Positions 43,577 through 53,150 of a DNA stretch of 64,000 nt are shown here, piece by piece (the stretch's first letter is position 1; each line of letters starts with the position of its first letter). This DNA is from Flavobacterium psychrophilum (GTDB lineage: Bacteria; Bacteroidota; Bacteroidia; Flavobacteriales; Flavobacteriaceae). The stretch lies in NCBI GenBank assembly GCA_945860385.1, contig CAMAQD010000007.1:68935-132934 (forward strand), in the 5' to 3' direction. The translations under genes and the position numbers were made by a program. The notes under the pieces were generated by a model. That model was not told where the DNA came from. It searched no databases and worked only from the letters and a program-made list of their open reading frames with translations.

Positions 43577-44056
43577 ATGAAAAAAGTCACCCTTTTTTGT
43601 ATGTTTTTGGTTTGTATTGGATTTGTTAGCTGTAATAAAAACCAAAGTCAAAAAAATAACGAGGATCAAAAATTGGCAGAAAAGCCGGTAAGTGTTCAGT
43701 GTTATAACGCAATTTATGAAACAGATACAATTGATTTAAAAGTCAACACACTGAAAAATGGTAAAATATCTGGCGATATGGTTATGAAGTTAATAAATAT
43801 GCCTATAAAATCCGGGAAAATTTCTGGAGAATTTCGTGGCGACACCCTTTTTGCGGATTACTCTTTTATTCAAGGCACAAATGATAAAGTGGTGTTCAAA
43901 AATCCAATGGCTTTTTTAAAAAGCGGGAAAGAGCTTATTTTAGGAAACGGAAAAATAATAACTTATTTGGGTGCCTCTTATTTTGCTAAAGGAGAGCCTA
44001 TTGATTTTAAAAACGTAAAATATAAATTTAATCCAACGGATTGCTTAGAAAAATAA
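43577..44056 (+). CDS. Lipoprotein of unknown function
   Basis: A 159-residue protein with a lipoprotein signal (MKKVTLFCMFLVCIGFVSCNKN, lipobox Cys at about residue 19). The mature part looks like a small beta-sandwich or barrel (VSVQCYNAIYETDTIDLKV, KISGDMVMKLINMPIKSGKIS). I recognise no family with certainty. Its operon partner is a cytochrome c, and a terminator follows. Confidence 0.7.
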   Translation: MKKVTLFCMFLVCIGFVSCNKNQSQKNNEDQKLAEKPVSVQCYNAIYETDTIDLKVNTLKNGKISGDMVMKLINMPIKSGKISGEFRGDTLFADYSFIQGTNDKVVFKNPMAFLKSGKELILGNGKIITYLGASYFAKGEPIDFKNVKYKFNPTDCLEK

Positions 44057-44108
44057 TATTGTTTTAAGACCTTAAAAGACAGTTTAATACAAAATAGTAA
44101 AATAAAAG

Positions 44109-44147
44109 TGGGTTTACACAAACTACAGTGTAAACCCAATTTTTTTC
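44109..44147 (+). terminator. Intrinsic terminator after the cytochrome/lipoprotein pair
   Basis: TGGGTTTACAC and GTGTAAACCCA are perfect complements around an eight-base loop, followed by seven T. Confidence 0.88.
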
Positions 44148-44385
44148 TAACAATCTAATTTATTATAAATGGATTTACAAGTTTCAATTATTGATTTTAA
44201 GAATGATCAATTTTGAGCCTAATTAGCATACTGTTTTTATTTTTTAAGTGAGAAAGTTATTTTTTGAAAATGGAAATAAAAATCGGTAAATAGAGAAAGA
44301 CAAGCACAACCGTTAGTTTTGTAGGTGCTACCGCAGCCATTCTAAAAAGTTTAGAAATAAATCTAAATTTTAAATCAATTATCAT
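44148..44385. other. Non-coding region upstream of the lactate permease gene
   Basis: AT-rich with no gene and no clear TAnnTTTG box. A presumed leader and promoter of the lactate genes must lie here, but I could not place it. Confidence 0.4.
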
Positions 44386-45900
44386 ATGAACGCTTTAAGC
44401 ATTATACTTGCTGCAACACCTGTAGTATTATTGATTGTATTACTTGGATTTCTTAAAGTTTCAGGAGATAAAAGTGCTTTTATAACCTTAGTAACCACCA
44501 TTTTAATTGCTGTTTTTGGCTTTGACTTTTCATTGGAATCTGTTGGTTTGTCTGTGATTTATGGGACATTAAAAGCTGTTTTTCCTATCATATTAATTAT
44601 TATTGCAGCAATTTACAGTTATAATGTATTGGTTTTTACCCAAAAAATGAACGTTTTAAAATTCCAATTTTCGAATATTTCGAAAGATAAAACGATTCAG
44701 GTGTTGTTACTGACATGGGGATTTGGTGGTTTATTGGAGGGTATGGCAGGATTCGGAACAGCAGTTGCCATTCCTGCAGCAATTTTAATTGGGCTGGGGT
44801 ATAGACCTCTTTTTTCTGCTTTAGTCAGCCTCTTGTCCAATAGTGTGCCTACAGCTTTTGGTGCAGTAGGAGTTCCTGTCAAAGCAATTGCTGTTGAAAT
44901 CGGATACGAAAACCTGACGGGTTTAGGAGAAGAAGTTGTTTTTCAACTGATACCACTGATGATAATTATTCCTTTTATCATTGCCACCTTAACAGATGCT
45001 CGTTTAAAAGCAGTACCCAAAAATATGCTATTAAGTTTGGTTGTTGGAGGGGTTTCTATTGCAGTGCAATATTTGGCGGTAATCTATATCGGTGTTGAAA
45101 CTCCGGCCATCTTAGGCAGTATTGCCTCCATAATTGTGATTGTAATCTGGGGAAAAATTACGGCAATAAAAGACCTTGATGTAGCTTTGGAAACTAAAAC
45201 CAATGCACAAATTTTAAACGCTTGGTCGGTTTATGGATTGATCTTATTTTTTATTATTGTAACAAGTCCTTTGTTGGATTCTTGTAGAACTTTTTTACAA
45301 TCCATTAGTGCAACTCCTTTAAGTTTGTCTATAAAAGGAATAGAAAAAACAGTTAAAATTTTCTGGCTAACAGATGGAGGTATATTAATTTTTGTTGGAA
45401 CTTTTCTGGGAGGACTAATTCAGGGAGCAACAATAAGTGATCTATTTTCAGTTCTTTGGAAATCAATTATTCAATTAAAGAAAACGTATATTACGGTGAT
45501 AAGCCTTATCATATTGTCTACCATAATGGATTTTTCGGGTATGATTCCGGTTTTAGGATGGGCATTAGCAGCTGCAACAGGTACTTTTTATCCTCTGTTT
45601 GCTCCGGCGATAGGTTGTCTTGGTGCCTTTTTAACCGGAAGTGATACGGCATCCAATATTTTATTTGGAAAACTGCAGGCCAATATGGCGCATCAGATAG
45701 GAGGAGAGCCCAGTTGGTTTGCTGCTGCAAATACCGTTGGAGCTACAGGGGGGAAAATCATATCGCCACAAAGTATTGCCATTGCGACTTCGGCCTGTGG
45801 GCAGCAGGGAGAAGAGGGCACTATTATGAAAAAAGCCTTACCTTACGCTTTATTTTATATTATGGTGGCCGGTTTGATGGTGTACTTCTTTGGGAAATAA
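44386..45900 (+). CDS. lctP: Lactate permease
   Basis: A 504-residue membrane protein with about twelve hydrophobic segments and the LctP/LldP family motifs GGLLEGMAGFGTAVAIPAAI and SVPTAFGAVGVP, plus TGSDTASNILFG near the end. It imports lactate (and often glycolate) with protons. It is directly upstream (21 bp) of the two-part D-lactate dehydrogenase, so the three genes form a lactate-use operon. Length is slightly short of E. coli LldP (551) but within family range. Confidence 0.92.
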   Translation: MNALSIILAATPVVLLIVLLGFLKVSGDKSAFITLVTTILIAVFGFDFSLESVGLSVIYGTLKAVFPIILIIIAAIYSYNVLVFTQKMNVLKFQFSNISKDKTIQVLLLTWGFGGLLEGMAGFGTAVAIPAAILIGLGYRPLFSALVSLLSNSVPTAFGAVGVPVKAIAVEIGYENLTGLGEEVVFQLIPLMIIIPFIIATLTDARLKAVPKNMLLSLVVGGVSIAVQYLAVIYIGVETPAILGSIASIIVIVIWGKITAIKDLDVALETKTNAQILNAWSVYGLILFFIIVTSPLLDSCRTFLQSISATPLSLSIKGIEKTVKIFWLTDGGILIFVGTFLGGLIQGATISDLFSVLWKSIIQLKKTYITVISLIILSTIMDFSGMIPVLGWALAAATGTFYPLFAPAIGCLGAFLTGSDTASNILFGKLQANMAHQIGGEPSWFAAANTVGATGGKIISPQSIAIATSACGQQGEEGTIMKKALPYALFYIMVAGLMVYFFGK

Positions 45901-45921
45901 ATAATTCAAAATACAATCGCT

Positions 45922-48030
45922 ATGTTAGCTCTTAATTATCAAAAGTTTAAAGAGGTTTTGTCAGGGTCTGTCGATGCAAAAAGAATTTTAGACAATCCTT
46001 TGCAAACCCTTGCTTATGGAACCGATGCCAGTTTTTATAGATTGATTCCAAAAATTGTCATCCTGGCGCACAACGAAGCCGAAGTAATCGAAATCATCAA
46101 ACAAGCCAAAGTACTCGATATTGCATTGACTTTTCGTGCCGCAGGAACGAGTTTGTCGGGTCAGGCCATTTCCGATTCGGTTTTGGTGGTAGCCACTCAC
46201 GGTTGGAAAGAGTTTGAACTTTTAGACAACAATCAAAAAATTAAATTGGAACCCGGAATTGTGGGTTCCAAAGCAAATCAGTTTTTAGCACCACACGGAT
46301 TGAAAATCGGTCCTGATCCTGCTTCCATTGGAGCAGCGATGATAGGTGGAATTGTGGCCAATAATGCCAGCGGAATGTGTTGCGGAACGGCTCAAAACTC
46401 CTATCAAACCATTGCCGATATCCGAATTGTGCTGAACGACGGAACCATTTTGGATACTGCCGATGCTGAAAGTGTGGCCAATTTCAAAACCAGTCATGCC
46501 TCTTTAATTCAGGAAATCGAAAGCCTTAGGGATACCATCAAAAACGATGAAACGCTCTATCATTTTATCAAAAACAAATTCAAAATAAAAAACACTACGG
46601 GCTATAGCATCAATGCGCTGGTGGATTATCAGGATCCGATTGAAATCATCAAACATTTGATGGTCGGCTCAGAAGGGACTTTGGCTTTTATTTCGAACGT
46701 GACTTTCAAAACGGTGATCGACGAAAAATTTAAATCCTGTTCCTTACTTATTTTCAATACCATCCAGGATGCTTGCAATGCCACTATTTTATTAAAAGCA
46801 GCGCCAGTGGCAGCAGTGGAATTATTAGACAGGGATTCCATTCGCTCGGTAGAATTCGATCCCGATGCACCGGAATATTTCAGAACCTTACCCGAATCAG
46901 CTTGCGCTTTACTGGTCGAATGCCGGGATAATGATTTGGATGCTATGTTGTTAAAACAGCTTAAAGTTCGTTTGGAAATTGAATCCATCCCGACTTTTGC
47001 AGAATATGAATTCACATCCAATCCCAAACAATATTATTTCAATTGGAAAGCCCGAAAAGGATTGTTGCCTACTGTTGGCGGATTGCGAAAAAATGGAACA
47101 TCCGTAATTATTGAAGATGTAGCTTTCCCTTTGCCGCAATTGGCCGATGCCTGTTTGGCTATGAAAGAATTATTCAAAAAACATGAATACCACGATGCCG
47201 TTTTATTTGGTCACGCTTTAGAGGGCAACCTGCATTTGGTGTTCTCGCAGGATTTTTCGAATCAAAATGAGGTCAATCGGTATGAAAAACTGATGTCGGA
47301 ATTGGTTGAAATAGTGGTAGATCGTTTTAAAGGTTCATTAAAAGCAGAACATGGAACAGGCCGAAACATGGCCCCTTTTGTGGAAAAAGAATGGGGAACG
47401 GCGGCCTATGAAATAATGAAACGCATCAAAAATAGTTTTGACCCGGAAAATAAAATTAATCCAGATGTTTTAATCAATCCTGACCCAAAAGCGCACCTCA
47501 AGAATTTAAAACCAATGCCCGAATCCCACGAAATTGTGGATAAATGTATGGAATGTGGTTTTTGCGAACCGCATTGCGTTTCCGAAGGGCTGACTTTGTC
47601 ACCTCGCCAACGAATCGTAATCGCCCGCGAAATTAGCCGATTAGAAGCAACTAACGAGGATCCAATGCGTTTGGCCGCCATCCGAAAAGACGTGACCTAT
47701 CAATTGGACGAAACCTGTGCTACTGATGGACTTTGCGCTTTGGCTTGCCCGGTAAATATTGACACAGGTAAATTTGTAAAAACTTGGCGAGCCAATGAAT
47801 TGAATTCTGGAAATAAAAAAGTAGCGGCCTATATTGGTTCAAATATGGCTGGAACTACTTCGATTTTGAGAGTAGGTTTAAAAACAGTTGCTTTTTTCCA
47901 TTCTATTCTTGGCACTAAAATAATGACGGCATTGTCTAATGGATTGCATTATATTAGTTTCGGAAATGTGCCAAAATGGATTCCAGAAATGCCCAAAGGC
48001 GCCAATAAAATCAACACGAATCAACAGTAG
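45922..48030 (+). CDS. D-lactate dehydrogenase-like protein, FAD and [4Fe-4S] part
   Basis: A 702-residue protein. Residues about 40-215 form an FAD-binding type 4 domain (FRAAGTSLSGQAIS, GPDPASIGAAMIGGIVANNASG). About 250-510 is the FAD-linked oxidase C-terminal domain with GHALEGNLHLVF and KAEHGTGRNMAPFV. About 530-625 is a ferredoxin-like domain with CMECGFCEPHC and CATDGLCALACP for two [4Fe-4S] clusters. Such enzymes oxidise D-lactate or related 2-hydroxy acids to the keto acid and pass electrons to the respiratory chain. The Cys-rich CCG domains that usually follow in one polypeptide are encoded by the next gene. Confidence 0.87.
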   Translation: MLALNYQKFKEVLSGSVDAKRILDNPLQTLAYGTDASFYRLIPKIVILAHNEAEVIEIIKQAKVLDIALTFRAAGTSLSGQAISDSVLVVATHGWKEFELLDNNQKIKLEPGIVGSKANQFLAPHGLKIGPDPASIGAAMIGGIVANNASGMCCGTAQNSYQTIADIRIVLNDGTILDTADAESVANFKTSHASLIQEIESLRDTIKNDETLYHFIKNKFKIKNTTGYSINALVDYQDPIEIIKHLMVGSEGTLAFISNVTFKTVIDEKFKSCSLLIFNTIQDACNATILLKAAPVAAVELLDRDSIRSVEFDPDAPEYFRTLPESACALLVECRDNDLDAMLLKQLKVRLEIESIPTFAEYEFTSNPKQYYFNWKARKGLLPTVGGLRKNGTSVIIEDVAFPLPQLADACLAMKELFKKHEYHDAVLFGHALEGNLHLVFSQDFSNQNEVNRYEKLMSELVEIVVDRFKGSLKAEHGTGRNMAPFVEKEWGTAAYEIMKRIKNSFDPENKINPDVLINPDPKAHLKNLKPMPESHEIVDKCMECGFCEPHCVSEGLTLSPRQRIVIAREISRLEATNEDPMRLAAIRKDVTYQLDETCATDGLCALACPVNIDTGKFVKTWRANELNSGNKKVAAYIGSNMAGTTSILRVGLKTVAFFHSILGTKIMTALSNGLHYISFGNVPKWIPEMPKGANKINTNQQ

Positions 48031-48034
48031 TAAA

Positions 48035-48751
48035 ATGAATACAACATCCGATTTAAAAGTAGTGTATTTCCCTTCCTGCATCAACAGGAGTATGGGTAAA
48101 AATAGTTTTCAAAAAGAAGACGATCTGCAGGTAACAGAATTGACTCATCAATTATTGGTTCGTGCCGGTTTTACGATACTATATCCCGACACATTGGACA
48201 CGCACTGTTGTGGTATGCCTTTTTCAAGTAAGGGTTTTGCCGAGGCCAATCACGCCCAATCCCAAGCTTTGGAAACAGCCCTTCTTAAAGCGTCTGAAAA
48301 CGGAAAGTATCCCGTTTTATATGATATGAGTCCATGTTTTTACCATTCGAAAGAGGAGTTTTCGAAAGTGTTGCAAATCGTCGATCCCATCGAATTTATG
48401 TTGGATTTCGTGATGCCTCTTTTAAAGGTAAATAACAAAAAAGAGAGTGTAGCAGTTTACCCGGTTTGTTCGGTAAAAAAAATTGGAAAAATGGATCAAC
48501 TAATCGCTTTGTCGCAGCTTTGTGCCAATCAGGTAACAATGATTGACAGTAATTGTTGTGGTTTTGCGGGAGACAGAGGCTTCCTGATTCCGGAACTCAA
48601 CGAACACGGATTGCGAGATTTAAAAGAGCAAATACCTTCTAATTGCAAAGAGGGGTATTCCACAAGCAGAACTTGTGAAATTGGATTGGAAAAAATGAGT
48701 GGTATCGATTTTAAATCTATTTTTTATTTGATTGAGGAAGTGACACGGTAG
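48035..48751 (+). CDS. D-lactate dehydrogenase-like protein, CCG (Cys-rich) part
   Basis: A 238-residue protein that starts 4 bp after the stop of the FAD/FeS subunit; the ATG at 48035 is chosen since it opens DLKVVYFPSC, the normal beginning of this module. It contains two CCG motifs (HCCGMPFSSKGF and NCCGFAGDRGF) typical of heterodisulphide-reductase-like and LutA/GlpC-type Cys-rich domains. It therefore corresponds to the C-terminal third of single-chain FAD/FeS lactate dehydrogenases. The pair is probably a functional split enzyme; a recent frameshift is less likely because both ends look orderly. Confidence 0.85.
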   Translation: MNTTSDLKVVYFPSCINRSMGKNSFQKEDDLQVTELTHQLLVRAGFTILYPDTLDTHCCGMPFSSKGFAEANHAQSQALETALLKASENGKYPVLYDMSPCFYHSKEEFSKVLQIVDPIEFMLDFVMPLLKVNNKKESVAVYPVCSVKKIGKMDQLIALSQLCANQVTMIDSNCCGFAGDRGFLIPELNEHGLRDLKEQIPSNCKEGYSTSRTCEIGLEKMSGIDFKSIFYLIEEVTR

Positions 48752-48792
48752 ATTAATAAGTTTTTAGAGATGATTTTATTAATCTTAAAACA

Positions 48793-48827
48793 AAAATGCC
48801 CGTAAATCCTAGGATTTACGGGCATTT
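48793..48827. terminator. Palindromic terminator between the lactate operon and tmRNA
   Basis: The perfect palindrome AAATGCCCGTAAATCC / GGATTTACGGGCATTT meets at CCTAGG with no separate loop. A-run and T-run on the sides let it serve both converging transcripts. Confidence 0.8.
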
Positions 48828-48850
48828 AGTTCTATTTGATAATAGATTTG

Positions 48851-49244
48851 TGGAGTCGGGGAGAGTCGAACTCCCGTCCAAACAAGCAACTAAAAAACTT
48901 TCTACACGCTTATTTCCTGATTGGGTTTTCGACTCGGAGTTAGGTCAGGAACAACCGCTCTTTGCTTAGCTTCTTTAATTTCGAAATCCACCCGAAGCTT
49001 GTGGAAATCTAGGTTTAAATTTACGATTCATCTTTATCGACCGCTATAAACCAGAGCTTTCGAGATAAATCCTGCTTTCCTACCTGGTAGGACGAGGCTA
49101 ATCTTACTATAATTCAGATTATGCAGCAAGAGCGTAGTTTCCTTCGCCGTGTATGTGTTTTGAAACCTTTTATTTACGAGAATTGTCCCAGTTCTCGACG
49201 TGCTTACTTCTCAATTCGACTTGCTGTCAAAACCAGTCGACCCC
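48851..49244 (-). ncRNA. ssrA: Transfer-messenger RNA
   Basis: The 5' end GGGGTCGACTGGTTTTGACA and 3' end with GAGTTCGACTCTC and CGACTCC form the tRNA-like acceptor and T arms (GGGGTCG pairs with CGACTCC). The terminal CCA is not encoded and would be added later. The tag frame at 49119-49148 reads GEGNYALAA then TAA, a typical tmRNA tag ending in ALAA. The 394-nt length fits. A TATCTTTG box (49292-49299) lies about 48 bp upstream. It rescues stalled ribosomes together with SmpB. Confidence 0.95.
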
Positions 49245-49334
49245 ATTCATTTAATACTCAATTCTCAAAAACTATTCCAAAATTGAGTTTGCAAAGATAG
49301 TTTTTTTCTGTTTATCTTTTTAAGTTATTTACGA

Positions 49335-50540
49335 CTATTCATCTTCCACTTTAAATGGATAGTCTCCAAATAGAGGTGCTAATTTCCTAACGGAATAGGT
49401 GCTTTTTGTAAATTTATTAGATAGTGCAATTATAGTGACGTTTTCATCTTTTAAAGTGATGTAGGATGAGGTGAAACCGTGCCACCAACCGTTGTGAAAA
49501 TAGAAACTTTTACCAGTTTCCCAATTAATCATTCGAATTCCTAAACCGTAATTTTTTCGACCCGGATGCTCATTGCTATATCCTGTGTAAACTTGCTTTA
49601 AAAGCGCGGGTTCTAAAAAAGAAGGGGAATTTCGGGCACGATCAAATTTCAATAAATCTCTTGGGGTAGAGTAAATATTTTTATCGCCATATACTTTGTC
49701 AAGATAATCAATTCCAATTTCGACTCTATTGCCTTTATAGGAGGGAGCCACTTTCTTTTTGTCTTTGTCAAAATCCAATACAAAAGTGTTGGTCATCCCG
49801 AGTGGTTTGAAAATCATTTTACTCATCGCCTCTCTATAGGAAAGTTTGGTGACTTTTTCAATTATCAAAGCCAACATCGCATAATTGGTATTGCAATACG
49901 CAAAACGAGTTCCTGTTTTTTGTTCTAACCCAATGTTTTTAGTTCCCATTATAGTTAAAATATCCTGATTGGTTAGCGTATTATGTCGGTCCCAAACGTT
50001 TTTATCTCGATCCGTAAAATAGGCATAACTGCGCATTCCGCTTCGATGACTAAGTAACATTCTTATGGTTACTTCTGGATAAGGGAACTCTTTTAAATAA
50101 ACCGTTACTTTATCGTCTAACCCAATTCTTTTGGCATTGACCAATTTTAAAATTGCGGTGGCTGTAAGAACTTTACTGACCGATGCAATATGAATAGGAG
50201 TAGTACTGGTTATTGGGGTTTTGTCTCTAAAATTCGCGAAACCTTCGTATTTTTCATAGATAATCTGACCGTTTTTGGCCACCAGAAAACTGCCATTCAT
50301 ACTATTGTTTGGCCAATTTCTGTTGTAAAATGAATCTATAGAATTTTTAGTCGAATTGAGGTATTCTGCAGTAAGTTTAGGGTTTTCATTCACTAAAGGC
50401 TTCATTTTAGGCAAAACATCTTTTGGAAGTTCAGCATCTTTAGGCTCTGCAATCGCTGTTTTTTTCTCTTTCATGCAGGAATTTAAAACCAAAAGTAAAA
50501 GGAGAAATTGTAGTATATTTGCGCGTTTGATAAAATTCAT
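49335..50540 (-). CDS. Serine hydrolase, class C beta-lactamase-like lipoprotein
   Basis: A 401-residue protein with a lipobox Cys at residue 22 (LNSCMKEKK), so it is a lipid-anchored periplasmic enzyme. The beta-lactamase/penicillin-binding fold is shown by S120-x-x-K123 (SVSK), a YxN motif (AYCNTNYAML) and HNG in place of KTG (YFHNGWWHGF). Proteins like this are usually DD-peptidases or esterases, not true beta-lactamases. No ampR-type regulator or cell-wall operon is adjacent. Confidence 0.87.
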   Translation of the reverse strand: MNFIKRANILQFLLLLLVLNSCMKEKKTAIAEPKDAELPKDVLPKMKPLVNENPKLTAEYLNSTKNSIDSFYNRNWPNNSMNGSFLVAKNGQIIYEKYEGFANFRDKTPITSTTPIHIASVSKVLTATAILKLVNAKRIGLDDKVTVYLKEFPYPEVTIRMLLSHRSGMRSYAYFTDRDKNVWDRHNTLTNQDILTIMGTKNIGLEQKTGTRFAYCNTNYAMLALIIEKVTKLSYREAMSKMIFKPLGMTNTFVLDFDKDKKKVAPSYKGNRVEIGIDYLDKVYGDKNIYSTPRDLLKFDRARNSPSFLEPALLKQVYTGYSNEHPGRKNYGLGIRMINWETGKSFYFHNGWWHGFTSSYITLKDENVTIIALSNKFTKSTYSVRKLAPLFGDYPFKVEDE

Positions 50541-50778
50541 ATGTTTTTGACTAGAAAGGCAAATATATAGATTCCTATTCTTTTGTTTTGTTCCTTTTTC
50601 GAAAAACTTAACAGTATTTTAATCTCTATTTTTTAAATTGAAGTTACTGACTTAAAAATCAATTAATAGGGCTGTAATTTTCTAAAACATTTTCTAAAAA
50701 GGGAAAGTAATTCATTTAAAATGTTATTTTTGTAACAAAAAATAGCTTAAAAGTTATATTAATAAGTAATAGTATCCA

Positions 50779-51981
50779 ATGAAATTCGGAATTATAAAAG
50801 AAAGAAAAAGTACACCCGACAGAAGAGTGGTATTCACACCCGATGAATTGGCAAGATTAAAACAGCTTCATCAGGGAATTTCTGTGAAGGTTGAAAGTTC
50901 CGACATTAGAGCTTTTACCAATGAAGAGTACAAGAATATGGGAATCGAAGTGACCGATAATATCAGCGATTGTGATGTGTTTTTTGGTGTAAAAGAGGTT
51001 CCGATAGAGAATTTAATTCCTAATAAAAAGTATTTCTTTTTTTCGCATACTGTCAAAAAACAACAGCACAACCGTAAATTGTTGCAAGCATTATTAGAGA
51101 AAAACATTGATTTTTATGACCACGAAACCATTGTCAATGAGCACAATATAAGATTGATTGGTTTTGGAAAATATGCAGGATTTGTTGGAGCTTACAATAG
51201 TTTTCGCGCTTTTGGAATAAAATTCGAATTGTTCAAACTCCCAAAAGCCGCATCGCTTTCAGGAAAAGAAGATATGATTTCGCATTTGAAACGATTGATA
51301 TTGCCTCCAATCAAAATAGTGAATACCGGAACTGGAAAAGTAGGTAGCGGTGTCAAAGAAATTCTGGATGCTATTAAAATTAAAGAAGTTTCAGTTGAAA
51401 ATTATTTGACAAAAAACTACACGCAACCGATTTATACTCAGATTGATGTTTTGGATTACAACGTTCGAAAAGACGGTCAGGTTTTAGATTTCACTGATTT
51501 TTTTCAGAATCCTACAGAATATGTTTCCAATTTTGAGCGATTTACCAAAGTTTCAGATATCTACATTACAGGACATTTTCATGCCAATGAAGCTCCGGAT
51601 ATTCTCACTCGTGAAATGCTAAAAGCCAAAGATTGTAAAATAAAAGTGGTGGCTGACATTTCGTGTGACGTCGATAGTTCAATTGCTTGTACCTTAAGAT
51701 CATCTACTATTGAAGAACCATTATATGGTTATTTGCCTATCGAAAATAAAGAGGTCGATCTGTTTCATCCTGCGGCTATCGTGGTGATGGCTGTCGATAA
51801 TTTGCCTTGTGAATTGCCAAAAGAGGCTAGTGAAGGTTTTGGAGAAATGTTTATGGAACATGTAATCCCTGCTTTTTTCAACGGTGATAAAGACGGAATT
51901 TTACAACGGGCAAAAATGACCGAAAATGGAAAACTTACACCAAGATTCAGCTATTTACAGGATTTTGTAGATGAAAAATAG
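50779..51981 (+). CDS. NAD(P)-dependent oxidoreductase, lysine-forming saccharopine dehydrogenase / alanine dehydrogenase type
   Basis: A 400-residue protein with an AlaDH/PNT-type N-terminal domain (KFGIIKERKSTPDRRVVFTPDEL) and VFFGVKEVP, KYFFFSHTVKKQ and a GFGKYAG segment, as in lysine-forming saccharopine dehydrogenases. A Rossmann region follows (VNTGTGKVGSGVKEILDA, ADISCDVDSSI). The exact substrate is uncertain: fungal-type saccharopine dehydrogenase, alanine dehydrogenase or a related enzyme. Single gene, divergent from the serine hydrolase gene. Confidence 0.68.
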   Translation: MKFGIIKERKSTPDRRVVFTPDELARLKQLHQGISVKVESSDIRAFTNEEYKNMGIEVTDNISDCDVFFGVKEVPIENLIPNKKYFFFSHTVKKQQHNRKLLQALLEKNIDFYDHETIVNEHNIRLIGFGKYAGFVGAYNSFRAFGIKFELFKLPKAASLSGKEDMISHLKRLILPPIKIVNTGTGKVGSGVKEILDAIKIKEVSVENYLTKNYTQPIYTQIDVLDYNVRKDGQVLDFTDFFQNPTEYVSNFERFTKVSDIYITGHFHANEAPDILTREMLKAKDCKIKVVADISCDVDSSIACTLRSSTIEEPLYGYLPIENKEVDLFHPAAIVVMAVDNLPCELPKEASEGFGEMFMEHVIPAFFNGDKDGILQRAKMTENGKLTPRFSYLQDFVDEK

Positions 51982-52257
51982 TAAACTTAAATTACTTTGT
52001 TTAGGGGTAGTTACTATTCGGACGTTTGTAAAATTTTAAAAATAACTTAGTTTAAAATTATAGTCCATTTAAGTAATTAAAAATTCTAATAAGCAAATAT
52101 GCTCGAATTTCTTTTTTTATCTTGTGGGGGCAAATTATAAAACGATATTCTACCTAAAATTAGGATTGAAGTTATCATAAAAATGTGCTAATTTTCATTG
52201 ATAATTTGCTATTAATGCTTACCTTTAAGGGATAAAAATCATTTAAACTTCATCAAA

Positions 52258-53088
52258 ATGAAAAAGATTTTGTTTCCCACAGATTTTTCCGAAGCTGCAG
52301 ACAATGCTTTTGTTCACGCTTTGGAGTTTGCAAAAATTGTGAATGCCGAACTCGTATTGTTGCATACATTTGAATTGCCTGTTTACGACAACCAATTTTT
52401 TCCAGAAAATTATAATATCCTTTTTGACTCGCTTCAACTATCAGAATTCGACATGTTTAAAGACGAAATTCCAAAGCTTCACGCTATTGCCGAAAAGCGC
52501 AATCTTAATCATATAAAAATGAGCCACAGATTGATGGATGGTAATTTACTTTATAACATCAAAAAAGCAATCAAAGAAGAAAATATAGATTTTATAGTTA
52601 TGGGAACTTCTGGAGCTACAGGTTGGGAAGCCTTTTTCTTGGGTACAAACACAGGAAATGTTTTGACCGCTGTCGATGTGCCTGTTTTGAGCGTTCCTTC
52701 GGAAGCTAAGTTTAAAAAAATTGAAACAATTGGTTTTACCACTCGATATCGGGCTAAAGATAAAAAAGCATTGAAAGACGTGCTAAAAATCGCCATGAAA
52801 ACAAACGCAAAAGTAAAATGTTTGTATGTTAAAACTAATAATTCAGATGTTGCAGGAACAACAATAAAACAATGGGAAGAAGAGTTCAAAGATGAACCTG
52901 TAGTATTCTCAATAATTCCAAGTGATGATGTACAAGACACCATTTTGGATTTTGTTTTGTTCAAAGACATTGATGTTTTGGCAATGCTTACTTACAAAAG
53001 AAACTTTTTCGTTGAATTATTTAAACCGAGTTTAACTCAGAAATTTTCAAATAAATTAGACATTCCGGTTTTGGCAATACACGAATAA
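52258..53088 (+). CDS. Universal stress protein with two USP domains
   Basis: A 276-residue cytosolic protein. The first USP domain (about 1-145) starts KKILFPTDFSEAADNAF and has the ATP-binding pattern VMGTSGATGWEAFFLGTNTG, i.e. G-xx-G followed about nine residues later by G-T/S. The second domain (about 150-276) is more divergent (TIGFTTRYRAKDKK, LDIPVLAIHE) and lacks a clear nucleotide loop. Such tandem USPs are common in Bacteroidota; role in stress survival is inferred from the family. Confidence 0.9.
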   Translation: MKKILFPTDFSEAADNAFVHALEFAKIVNAELVLLHTFELPVYDNQFFPENYNILFDSLQLSEFDMFKDEIPKLHAIAEKRNLNHIKMSHRLMDGNLLYNIKKAIKEENIDFIVMGTSGATGWEAFFLGTNTGNVLTAVDVPVLSVPSEAKFKKIETIGFTTRYRAKDKKALKDVLKIAMKTNAKVKCLYVKTNNSDVAGTTIKQWEEEFKDEPVVFSIIPSDDVQDTILDFVLFKDIDVLAMLTYKRNFFVELFKPSLTQKFSNKLDIPVLAIHE

Positions 53089-53090
53089 AA

Positions 53091-53125
53091 AAAAGCCCCA
53101 ATTTATTAAAATTGGGGCTTTTTAA
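53091..53125. terminator. Bidirectional terminator between the USP gene and dnaN
   Basis: AAAAGCCCCAATTT pairs with AAATTGGGGCTTTT over a short loop, flanked by A- and T-runs. It serves both converging genes. Confidence 0.88.
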
Positions 53126-53150
53126 ATATAAAAGGCTTTGGTTAGTTAAC

